Assembly (NCBI GenBank): GCA_965603355.1
Contig: CBFDCQ010000002.1
Span: 1-64,000 of the forward strand
DNA length: 64,000 bases
Direction of reading: 5' to 3'
From: CBFDCQ01 sp965603355
GTDB lineage: Bacteria > Hydrogenedentota > CAZGCA01 > CBFDCQ01
Made by a program: the position numbers and the translations under genes. Positions 53,939-63,400 of the stretch are shown here, in pieces (position 1 is the first letter of the stretch; each line of letters starts with the position of its first letter). The notes under the pieces were generated by a model. It searched no databases, was not told the DNA's origin, and saw only the letters and a list, made by a program, of their open reading frames with translations.

Positions 53939-55081
53939 TCAAGAAATGAGACCTGTCTTATCGAAGCCCAGCTCCGCAATGATCTTCTCGCAGTCTTCTC
54001 GCAGGCTTTGCTGCAATATCGCTTCTTTCTTCTCTGCTTCTTCACGGCTCATGATGCCATACCGGACCAACACGGAGAACGTGAAACCATCTGGACTGAT
54101 TCCGGTCTTTTTCAAACCCTGATATGTCGGGATAGAGTGTAGTTCGCAGTCCAGCTTCGCCTCTTTGCCGTATGTCGCCTGCCAATCCACTTCCTTTTTC
54201 AGGATCTCCATTTGTCTGGACGGATCGTATGGTATGTAATCGAAAAGATATATCGTCTCCACGTTCTTGCCTTCAAACGATGTGTGCACAAGGGGGAGGA
54301 ATTTTCTCCAGCCTTCGGGGACTCTCACATCGAGGTTGTTGCGGACCATATAGTAGAAGTACAACATCAGATGCAGCAAGGCCTTGATCTTACTGGTTGC
54401 AGATATATCTGATTTCAATATCTCCAAGACCAGATAAGCTCCATTACCCCGTAGTCTATGCTTCATTCTCTTGAGCAACTTCATGTTCGAAACGTCCGCT
54501 TGCCTGGCGAACCGTTGCCTGAAAGTCAGGAAGTCAGGATCGAAAAATGTTGCTGGATCGTCCTCATAATCCGTAGCGCCCCACACAGCAAATGGTATCC
54601 CTCTCTTGACTGCCTCGTTTATGACCACTGAACGGTTGTTCGTCTCACACGGCGGGCAAGGTGAGAAGAACTCCCCTTTGCTTCTCCAAATATGGATGGC
54701 CTGCTTTGCGATATCTCGACGGAATCTCGCCTTGTGAACGACCAAATCGACCGACAGCTTCTCGCAGATGTTCTCTATATTCTCCATCGCCGACTCAACT
54801 ACAAAGCCCGAATCGGCGGAAACGGCCAACGGTTTCAGTCCGAGCTCCTTTACCACGTAGAACAAAGCATACGTGCTATCCTTACCGCCGCTCACAGGCA
54901 CAACGCAATCGTAATTGTCGCTTGCCCTCGAAGTCAGCTTCTCCAGCAGTTTGTCCTTGCCCAGTGGATCCTTTTCGAACCGTGGGGACCGATCGTGAAT
55001 CTTACACAGGGTACATATGCCATCTTCGATAGTCACCTTCGGGTACGAATCCGGTATTATGCATTTTTCACAAGTCTTCAT
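53939..55081 (-). CDS. N-acetyl sugar amidotransferase (WbpG/PseA-like, ATP-PPase)
   Basis: This 380-residue cytoplasmic enzyme starts at 55081 with MKTCEKCIIPDSYP. Zinc cysteines are C4, C7, C23 and C26, followed by the PP-loop VSGGKDST (63-70). A further CPPCE motif is typical of the WbpG/PseA/LegA group, which converts an acetamido to an acetamidino group on a sugar with ammonia and ATP. A glutaminase partner (HisH-like) is expected but not visible. The asparagine-synthase-like gene at 57764 is not a match for that role. The modified sugar is unknown. Confidence 0.87.
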   Translation of the reverse strand: MKTCEKCIIPDSYPKVTIEDGICTLCKIHDRSPRFEKDPLGKDKLLEKLTSRASDNYDCVVPVSGGKDSTYALFYVVKELGLKPLAVSADSGFVVESAMENIENICEKLSVDLVVHKARFRRDIAKQAIHIWRSKGEFFSPCPPCETNNRSVVINEAVKRGIPFAVWGATDYEDDPATFFDPDFLTFRQRFARQADVSNMKLLKRMKHRLRGNGAYLVLEILKSDISATSKIKALLHLMLYFYYMVRNNLDVRVPEGWRKFLPLVHTSFEGKNVETIYLFDYIPYDPSRQMEILKKEVDWQATYGKEAKLDCELHSIPTYQGLKKTGISPDGFTFSVLVRYGIMSREEAEKKEAILQQSLREDCEKIIAELGFDKTGLIS

Positions 55082-55130
55082 TCTTATCCTCTCTGCTGAT
55101 GTCTTTGTTCGGGAACCGCTAAAGGGCTCG

Positions 55131-56459
55131 TCAGGCCTCGCTAGTCTGATCTTGAACGCTCTCCGCATTGTCGGCAACTGGGCCCTGGACAATCGAGGCA
55201 ACCTGACGGTACAAATCAGACCATCGTTCAGCTTGCTCGCTATACTTCGCTCGAAGAACCTCTCCAATGCGAGAGCCGTCATGATAACATTCAGTCAACC
55301 GATCGACGAGCTGCTCCGGGTTGATCTCCTCGGACGCAATGGCGTAGTCGCGAACACCAAACGATTCAAACAGTCCGCCCAGCTTCGCACGGTAATAAGT
55401 GTTGCTGTAAAGCCCGATGATCGGCACTCCCGATGAAAGCGCAAACGTGCAGAAGTGCAAACCATGTCCGAGTGCCAGCGAAGCGTTTCCAATGAGTGCT
55501 TTAATCGTCTGAGGATGATACAAGGCATGTACTGAGTGAACGCGGTGCTTATTGGTCATTTGCGCGTATACATGATAGTGCGCCGTCCGATCGTCCGCAT
55601 AGTCGGAAACCGCAAACGGCACAAAGACAATCGGCAAGTCGAGTCCTTCCACCACTCTGTCAAGTGCGAGCGCGAACTTACGAATCTCACTAAGACCGGT
55701 CGACGACGAGGGCGCAAGACGAAAGTGGGCGACCATGAAACGCTCCGGCAGTGCTTTCAGCGTTTCAGCCGAATTCGTCAGGATCTCCTCGCAGGACGAT
55801 CCCTGCAGCGTAAGAGCGTCATCGGCGCCCAAAATGAGATTGCGAGCAGACACTCCTATACCGCGCAGGTTCTGAAATGCCGACGGGCTTCGCGCAGCCA
55901 CAAGTCGGCACTTATTGAGCGCGGTCCGCACGAGGAATCGGTCACGGAAGGAGTCAAATGGTCCGGCTCCGAGTCCGGTTCCAGCCGAGGGCACGCCGAA
56001 GATTCGCGCACAAAGTACTGCCGTTGAGTACACCAACACAGGAACCGGCCACAGAGAAGCAAATTGCCCGCCTCCCGCTATGAGGAGAAGCTGCGCTTCC
56101 TTCAGTTCGCGGAGAAACGGCCCGGCGGATGCCACAAGGGGGCGCTTGACGCGCAGCCACCGCATAGCCAGGCAGCTCACAAGAACAAGCGCCAATTTTG
56201 CGAAGCGATATACGGGGCGCGGCAACAGCCGGCTGAGCCGTCTACGTCTGGCTAGACTGCCGTACAGCGCCTCGTCGAGTCCGGGAACGAATCGCGCGTT
56301 GTAAATATCCAGGAGATCCGTGTAACGGGGAGCCGCAAACACAATGTCCGCATCGTTGACGAGCTTGCGGAGCTCGGCAATCGCGTTATAGGTAATAGCG
56401 CGGTCACCGTTATTGCCGGTTCCTCGATCACCTGACAGTATGATAATCTTAGGTGTCAT
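55131..56459 (-). CDS. Polysaccharide pyruvyltransferase family protein
   Basis: This 442-residue protein of the CsaB/WcaK family transfers pyruvate from PEP to a sugar to form a ketal, or is a related GT-B enzyme. Motifs are GDRGTGNNGDRAI, GGGQFASLWP, GTGLGAGPFDS and the C-terminal GHGLHFCTFALSSGVPIIGLYSN. It lies between two PP-loop enzyme genes (three bases after the upstream one). It adds a negatively charged substituent if active. Confidence 0.88.
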   Translation of the reverse strand: MTPKIIILSGDRGTGNNGDRAITYNAIAELRKLVNDADIVFAAPRYTDLLDIYNARFVPGLDEALYGSLARRRRLSRLLPRPVYRFAKLALVLVSCLAMRWLRVKRPLVASAGPFLRELKEAQLLLIAGGGQFASLWPVPVLVYSTAVLCARIFGVPSAGTGLGAGPFDSFRDRFLVRTALNKCRLVAARSPSAFQNLRGIGVSARNLILGADDALTLQGSSCEEILTNSAETLKALPERFMVAHFRLAPSSSTGLSEIRKFALALDRVVEGLDLPIVFVPFAVSDYADDRTAHYHVYAQMTNKHRVHSVHALYHPQTIKALIGNASLALGHGLHFCTFALSSGVPIIGLYSNTYYRAKLGGLFESFGVRDYAIASEEINPEQLVDRLTECYHDGSRIGEVLRAKYSEQAERWSDLYRQVASIVQGPVADNAESVQDQTSEA

Positions 56460-56462
56460 GCG

Positions 56463-57716
56463 TCACTCTTCTTCCACAGGCAGCCCGGCTGCGTCTCGGC
56501 CTCCTGCACAACCTGATCGTTTCATAACATGCCAGAGCTTGTGCGCGCCCGGGATTCGCTTAACGCCCTGTCTGAGTCCGCTGCGCAACAGGCATTTCAT
56601 ACTTTGTCTTGGTCGGTTACGCTCCAGACACTGCTCCAGTGCAGTCACCCAGGATTCTGAGATAGATTCCGCCCGCGCGGCTGAGAGGACCTCTTCCAGG
56701 TAAGCCGATTGAACGGGGCTCAGCCCTCTCAAGCTCAGAATCTCGCTATCGCTGACGTCCTGTTCGAAGCACTCGGGCAATCCCAATCCCATCACGCGGA
56801 AGTTCAGAATAGTGCGAACGCACTTCTCACAACGTCCGCAGTTCCGGTCCGCCTCTTTTCCTTCCCAGCAGACCCGGAGGTACTTCAGCGCTTCCGGCCA
56901 GCTTGCGATTTCACGCACCTTCTCACTGCGCGTGAACGCTGCGCCGTCATGGATGATTCGGAAGGCATCACTCGACATCAGTCGGTCGGTCACTGGATTG
57001 GACCCGAACGGCAACACCAGGCTGCAGTAAGGTTCCGTGCTTGCGATAAGGCCCGCTGCATAGCGGCCCTGGAACAGCATCAAACACGCTGCGACTGCCG
57101 CTCCGTGAGCATCCTCCCATGAATCGCCCAGTTCCCGGAAATTGGTTCCCAGTCGTATCAGCTCCATATCCAAGCTTGCCAGCATCTTGGCTGATTTCTC
57201 AGCAGCGCGGTCAAGGGCTTCATTACGATCCTGCGGGTCCCGGCACCAAAGTGCCATGACTCCCGCCGGCAACGTACGTTTCAATCGCCCGCAATGGCCA
57301 GTCCGGTGACGAAACACGGTGAATGACGAGTCGACGCCGCCAGAGAAAGCCGTAATGGCTGCGTGTGAGTCGCCCGCCTTTGGCTGCTCGCGTTCCACAT
57401 CGGCAACTACCTCGATCCTCGTGTACCGATCCGAGCGCCAGGAAACCCAAGCCGCTTGGAATTCCTCAAGATTCTGTAGCAGAGACGGTGAGGCTTCTCC
57501 GTGCACCATCAAGTCCGTGGTTTCCCGCATCGCCCTGAAAAGCGTTGCCACCACAAACGGATCACACGCTTTGGTGAGGGCAGAACCGTGCTGAACCGGC
57601 ACGCTGTACCAAAGGCGAGTACGCTCACCCAGGGGGCTCTCGATCGTTACAGCAGCGATGGTTGAGCCATTGGCATCGAGCGTTTCCTCTGGCCAGAGAT
57701 GCATTTTGTCGGCCAT
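56463..57716 (-). CDS. PP-loop ATPase family protein with zinc cysteine knuckle
   Basis: This 417-residue cytoplasmic protein has an N-terminal domain of about 115 residues with no named match. A PP-loop follows (AFSGGVDSS, 123-131), then a second Cys motif NCGRCEKCVRTILNF near residue 296. This is a pattern of ATP-pyrophosphatases that activate a carbonyl or sulfur transfer, as in QueC- or WbpG-like enzymes. The exact reaction is unknown. It lies between the pyruvyltransferase and the asparagine-synthase-like gene in the EPS locus. Confidence 0.75.
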   Translation of the reverse strand: MADKMHLWPEETLDANGSTIAAVTIESPLGERTRLWYSVPVQHGSALTKACDPFVVATLFRAMRETTDLMVHGEASPSLLQNLEEFQAAWVSWRSDRYTRIEVVADVEREQPKAGDSHAAITAFSGGVDSSFTVFRHRTGHCGRLKRTLPAGVMALWCRDPQDRNEALDRAAEKSAKMLASLDMELIRLGTNFRELGDSWEDAHGAAVAACLMLFQGRYAAGLIASTEPYCSLVLPFGSNPVTDRLMSSDAFRIIHDGAAFTRSEKVREIASWPEALKYLRVCWEGKEADRNCGRCEKCVRTILNFRVMGLGLPECFEQDVSDSEILSLRGLSPVQSAYLEEVLSAARAESISESWVTALEQCLERNRPRQSMKCLLRSGLRQGVKRIPGAHKLWHVMKRSGCAGGRDAAGLPVEEE

Positions 57717-57763
57717 CTTGTCTCCCTAAGACAACGTTTCTCTAACAGGTGAACTTGTAACCG

Positions 57764-59572
57764 CTACAGATGCTCATTCGACCAAAGAAACAGCCCAAGT
57801 AGTGATTTCAGGCCGGACGCTTCGGTGATGCTGTTCCCAAACGGCACAGGGACATCGGGGCCCGGCAGAAGGTTGTCAAGGACGTCCTTGTGGAAAAGGT
57901 GCAGTACGCGCTCACGATATGGTTCTGCATGTTCTCGTACGGCCACCCATCCCGGTCCGTTAAAGTCATAGATGCGGAAGTAGTACCGGTGCTCGCCTTT
58001 CCGTCTTCTAATTGAGTCACGCAGGACGCGTAGAGGTTTGAGCTGGCAGTACAGATGTTGCACGATCTCTCGGCGAAGCCTCGGGCGAAGCGGTTCTGGA
58101 TCATACGAGTTGTGGTCCAGAGGGAGTCCGGCAAGCTGCGGAAACCGCTTACATAGCAGTTCCTTTTCAGCCCGGCGCTCTCCGATTGTCGCGGCCGGCA
58201 TGCCACCACCAGCCTCCAGCACCCCCCGGTCAAGTGCGGGCAGCGTCGGCCAGGCACCGAAGGCGAGACCCCACGCCATGCCTCCCACGTGAAAACGCTG
58301 CCGATGATGCAGGTTGAAGCACCACGCCCGCTGAGATTCGAGCTCGGAGTAGCCCTCGTATACGGTTCTGATGCGAGAGAACGTCTCCTCAACCAGGTCG
58401 CCAAAAACCTCCCGTCGAAGCAGTTTCTTCAGGATGTCCCGCCTGAATCCCCAAAGATTGACGTGCGAGAAGAACGCGTCAAAGGAAGCGGTGTCAGACG
58501 ACGGCACGTATGCCTTCTCAATCCAGGTTGTGCCCACGGCGGCGTCCATCATGAAGCCCGCTACGACCTCCTGTTCCAGCTCTCTCAGATGCGGATAAAC
58601 GCCCCAGTTCATCATGAAATTGAAGCCGCTGGCAACGTGCTCCCACTTCGCCTGAACATCAGCGCAGAAGGGATACTGCTCGTAACCGATATTTGCGGTA
58701 CGGCTCTCGAACCCAAGCGCACGGGCCGCAGGGATCGCGCACTTCATCTCGATATCGGAGCGTAAACCCAGGGTCAACGCCACAACATCAACACCCTTCT
58801 CCCTGAGATACCCGCCCAACATTCGAGAATCAAGTCCGCCCGAGAAGAGTTGAGTGTACCTCTTACCGACGGACACGTGGCGAGTAACAGCCTCATCGAG
58901 CGTCCGACCGAGAATATCAACGTGGGCGGAATATGGCAGATCGAAATACCTGTTCGATACCGGGAGCTCGTATTGGCACACTTCCTTCGGAGGAGCGTCG
59001 GGACCGCAAACCAGCACATGCCCGGCTGCCAGGCGATGTACCCCGCGCAGCAACGTCTGTCCATCGAAGATGTGCATTGTGAGAAGAATGCCTACCAGTC
59101 CTCTCGGATTGAACTCCATCCGAAAGGAGGGGTGGTGCCTGAACAGCTCGGGGCTTGACCCCACCAGTACCACGTCTTCACTGGAGTAATAGTAAATCGG
59201 GAAGAGTCCCAGAAGGTCCGCGCCCACGGCCAGCCCGAAGTCCGCGTGATAGACGACCGCGGCGTAAAACCCGTCGAACACCAGCCGGGGATGACTATCG
59301 GCGTCCTTCCACAATCGCCTCAAACTTGCGGCCTCCATCCTCTCGGACCCGGGTCCGTTGATCGCCTCCCCCAAGAGCACAGAAGCGCCCTTGTCGTCGG
59401 CAACGTGACTGACAGGCGCCCGCTTCTCCGCCGCCCACATTGCCGAGAAATCCCCAGCCGAGCATGTGGCATTCGCCAAACCGTCGACAGGAGAAAGGAT
59501 CGGTGTTACCTTTTCGACAAAACGGCTGCGTCGTTCGACATTCGGATCTATAACGACGACGAAATTGGCCAT
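57764..59572 (-). CDS. Asparagine-synthase-like protein lacking the glutaminase cysteine
   Basis: This 602-residue protein has the two-domain layout of asparagine synthetase B: residues about 1-200 glutaminase-like, and about 220-480 with the PP-loop LFSGGLDSR (242-250). The glutaminase nucleophile Cys2 is absent (MANF), so free ammonia or another amine must be used, as in beta-lactam synthetase-type homologues. Such proteins occur in EPS and natural-product loci. It is the first visible gene of the minus-strand EPS cluster; no clear promoter is seen in the 171 bases upstream. Confidence 0.85.
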   Translation of the reverse strand: MANFVVVIDPNVERRSRFVEKVTPILSPVDGLANATCSAGDFSAMWAAEKRAPVSHVADDKGASVLLGEAINGPGSERMEAASLRRLWKDADSHPRLVFDGFYAAVVYHADFGLAVGADLLGLFPIYYYSSEDVVLVGSSPELFRHHPSFRMEFNPRGLVGILLTMHIFDGQTLLRGVHRLAAGHVLVCGPDAPPKEVCQYELPVSNRYFDLPYSAHVDILGRTLDEAVTRHVSVGKRYTQLFSGGLDSRMLGGYLREKGVDVVALTLGLRSDIEMKCAIPAARALGFESRTANIGYEQYPFCADVQAKWEHVASGFNFMMNWGVYPHLRELEQEVVAGFMMDAAVGTTWIEKAYVPSSDTASFDAFFSHVNLWGFRRDILKKLLRREVFGDLVEETFSRIRTVYEGYSELESQRAWCFNLHHRQRFHVGGMAWGLAFGAWPTLPALDRGVLEAGGGMPAATIGERRAEKELLCKRFPQLAGLPLDHNSYDPEPLRPRLRREIVQHLYCQLKPLRVLRDSIRRRKGEHRYYFRIYDFNGPGWVAVREHAEPYRERVLHLFHKDVLDNLLPGPDVPVPFGNSITEASGLKSLLGLFLWSNEHL

Positions 59573-59743
59573 CTGAATTTTGCCCCAATTAGTTAAGAAG
59601 AGGTTGCGGGTCCTGGAAGTCGACCGTGCAGCCCTTTGCCGAGATCCATTAGCACACGAATATCGACAGAGAAACTGCCTTTACTGTATGGAATACGATA
59701 CTAAACGAAGATCGCCAGTCCTGTCTCGTTAGAAAACACGGAA

Positions 59744-60454
59744 CTAGGATTTCAATAGAAGGCCCTTCAGTACGTCAATATGATAGTTTCTAACTTCGAG
59801 CTTGTGCCCCGTGCCGATGGTGCGAAGCACGCCCTTCACCTTGCAGCGAAGAACGAGCTGGCTGTAAGCCATATCGCAGATGCGCAGAGGCTCGCCGACC
59901 ATCTCAGGATGTTCCTCTTGACAGAACATCTTGTCATCTAAAGCTTCTATGAGCACCGTTTCAACCTTCTTGCCACCCGGCATTCCGCCCAGGACGCGGA
60001 TCATGTTGGCCTTGGTGACGGGACCGGTTCTGCCATAGAGGGTCATAATGCTGTTGAACGACTCCTCCGGGAAGGCGTGCAGAACTTTCTTGGCAAGATG
60101 GAAATCACGAGATCGACTCACGAGCTTACCGTTCTTCATCTTCAATGCCGGTTGTCTGATATTCTTGATGCTGAGTTCTATAGCCTCTTTCTTCCTGTGT
60201 CCAAACGCGGCGGACACTCCCTTACCCGGGAATCTTTTATCCGCTGGAAGTTCTCCATTCTTGAGCTCTGCAAAAGCTTCCTTCACGGAGAGGCTCTTCA
60301 GCCTCCCTAAGGCTGCCTCTCTCTTAGCATCTAGCGCCTGGTCCACAGCCGGACGTGCCGGTCTCTTCACATCGCCCGCCAATGCGACCAGTGACACAAA
60401 CAATGGCAGCACCAACGCAGTTACAACGACTCTCTTATGTCTCATCATGGCCAC
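59744..60454 (-). CDS. Small secreted protein, unknown function
   Basis: This 236-residue protein has a signal peptide (about residues 1-27). The rest is basic and helical, with ARIRVLGGMPG-like segments and regular hydrophobic spacing that suggest a few HEAT-like repeats. No family is recognised. A second ATG two codons in is equally possible as start. It lies between the EPS locus and the giant repeat protein, all on the minus strand. Confidence 0.65.
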   Translation of the reverse strand: MAMMRHKRVVVTALVLPLFVSLVALAGDVKRPARPAVDQALDAKREAALGRLKSLSVKEAFAELKNGELPADKRFPGKGVSAAFGHRKKEAIELSIKNIRQPALKMKNGKLVSRSRDFHLAKKVLHAFPEESFNSIMTLYGRTGPVTKANMIRVLGGMPGGKKVETVLIEALDDKMFCQEEHPEMVGEPLRICDMAYSQLVLRCKVKGVLRTIGTGHKLEVRNYHIDVLKGLLLKS

Positions 60455-60497
60455 AACCCCTCATCCCTTCTACTCACGGTTTCAGACACGGCTAACG

Positions 60498-63400
60498 TTA
60501 CTGATCCTGGTCCTCCGGCGTCTTAGTGAAGTCATAGTAGTCATATACCGGCTCAAAGGCTTGAATGATCTCCCATATCTCGAAGTCGCTCTTTCCCTGT
60601 AGGTAGGCCTCGAGGTACAAGATCGACGCAAGGCTGCCAGAGGTACCCAAGGTGTGGAACAGAGTACCCCGGTTGAAGGTGTCTATGTAGTAGTGGCCGC
60701 TGTCGCAGCTGTCGTACAGCATCCTCGCGTACTGGAACTCATCCTTATAAATGTCCGGCTCCCTGCGGAACAGGACCGTCTTGCTTCCGAAGTGACGCAA
60801 AGGATAATCCGTATTATCGATCGTCCTAACCAACGCAACTGCCACTAAGTTCTCCTTCGTCTCCGTCCTGGTAAAGCCGTCGCCGTCGGTCACAGTCAAA
60901 CTTACCGTGTAGTGGCCCAAGTCCGTGTAGGTGTGCGTAGGACTCTGTTCATAGCTCGGATCGCTATCATCGCCAAAATCCCACTCCCAGGATACTATGC
61001 TGCTCCCGGAGCTCCTATCTCGGAAACTCACATCTAAAGGTGGTGACCCTTGATAACCGTATACGCTGAACTCGGCCTGGAATGGAGGCTCCCCGTCGCC
61101 AACAGTAATATAATCCACCTCTGTTGTGGTGGAGGTTCCTGCCGGACCGGAAACTGTCAGGCTCACCGTGTACGTGCCGGGCTCAGTGTAAGTGTGATTG
61201 AGACGATCCCGCGTAACGTTCAAGAACCCATCCCCACAGTCCCAATGCCGCTCCGTGAAATCGCCGGTGCTCTCGTTGCGCAATGAGACTTCCAGCGGCG
61301 CCGGTCCGCTTCGTATTGATGCGCGGAAATTGGCCTGAATGATCTCCGGAGGATTGCCCGCGTCAGCTACCCGCACAGCGTCCGCACACACATAGCCGCC
61401 GTCGGCGTCATCGGTCAACACCACTGAGGACTCTCCAGCGTCAAAGTGGACTGTTGCTAATTCGTTCCATTGGCCGCCATTCACCCTCTGGTTTGCAAGG
61501 ACGGTTGTCGTGCCCGCTATAGTATACGGGGCATTGTAGGTGTTAGAACCACTGCCGGGCCACCAGGCAGATACCACATAGTCTCCCGGGTCATCAAGTC
61601 TGAAGATGAACTCAGCCCAGTTGGCGCCGCTACCGGCGGATCCGCGCATGTAGCTTTCCTTGAAGTGTTCATCGCCAGTCTGGATCTCCGTCCAGTTCCC
61701 GTAGTACTGGAACGACGTGTAGTCCACCGCCGGATTGAGTATGTAGTGCTGCTCATGTTCGGGATATAATGTCGGGTTCGGTACGTCCCCTGTCGGTGAG
61801 TACCAAGGCTCTACGTCAGAACCGTTGAATCTGTCGACCGCGCCCATCCGGACAGTCTCAACCATGTAATGGGTCGGATCGCCGGGGACTTGATAAGTCG
61901 GGTAGTAGTTATAGGGTGGATCTCCTCGTGGGTCGCCCCAATAGTGCGGCATGACGGCGCTGGCATAATCGCTTTGGAAGATCGGCCACCAGAACGGGTA
62001 CTCTTGACCCGTCCTCATCCCGCTAATGCTGACGTGGACCCATGGGGAGGAGAAGTTGAATATCCTGTCGTCATCAAAGAATTGAACATCCTCGATCACC
62101 TGCTCATTGAGCTCACGTATCGTGCTGAAAACTGCCCCAATACCATAGTTTGAATGACCCAGGGGGATAAGCTGTGCGCCCGGCTTTCTCAGGGCGTCCG
62201 CCATGTCCGGAATACAATCGAGACCCTGGTGCAAAACGATGACATTGGTCTTGTTCAGGCTTTCATTCCGGTAAACCCACTTATTATCGCCTTCGCGGTA
62301 TGCTCCGATGTTCTCGAGCATCGTCACATACTCAGGTCTCAAGTTCGCATAGGCATACAGGAAGAACACGAAGGTGGGTTCGCTGGTCGAGACGTCGCCG
62401 GTTATATCAACCGTCAGTGTGGCTTCACGTGACACGGCGCCTTCGTCGTCCTGGACACTGAAGGATACGATGTGGCAACCCTCTGACAATCCTGAAGTGC
62501 TGAAGGACTCAGAACTGCTCAGATGGCCGTCCAAACTCGACTCCCAAGTGCAACTCGCTATCGCGCCGTCCATATCCGTACCGTAACCAGTGAAATCCAC
62601 GGACTCGCCCAGCGGAGAAGGATTCAGATCGACGGAAGCTATCGTCGCTGTCGGCGGAGCGTTCTCACCGGGCAGGTAGACGAACCCGACCGCGTCGGCG
62701 GAGTAGGTCGTTGGGAAACCCTCCGCAGTCAAGACGACGGTGGCTCCATCCGCCGCATCAAAACCATATGTGCCAAGATAGTTCCACATGCCTCCACCCT
62801 GCTGCTGATTGAGGGTGAACGCGTCGGACCCTGTGGCGTGATGAACCATGATCGGCGCAACCTGGGAACGGGAAGGGTACTCCGCGTACCAGACAAAGAC
62901 CTGGTAAGCGCCGGTCTCCGGCAGGTCGGCATGCCACGTGTAAGTCGCGTCATCACGACCCCACAGAGACTCAGTACCGTAGTAGCCCGACGCCGCAGAA
63001 GTGTGCCATATGCCCGTGCTCGACGTGCCGGGATCCCCATTGTCAACGACCAGGTCGGTTGGCATATCGCCCACTACGAGCGTTTCGGTTACCTCCGGGG
63101 ACCATTCAAGATCGTCATCCTGGACCCGGAAGAAGATCGTATGCGTACCTGCAGACAGAGTTGAATCCGTGATTGACGCCCCGCTCTCCATAGGCCCGTC
63201 TATACTCGAGCGCCACTCGTACGCCCCTATCGTACCATCGCTGTCCGTACCATGACCAACGAAGGACACTAGGTCGCCTTCCCCGGCAGGATTTGGGTCT
63301 ATAAGATCTATGAACGCCTCCGGCGCTTCGTTATCAGGCGTCCCCTCTTCCTCGATGATGAGAGGCGCGCTGACCTCCGGTGACCATTCCAGATCGTCGT

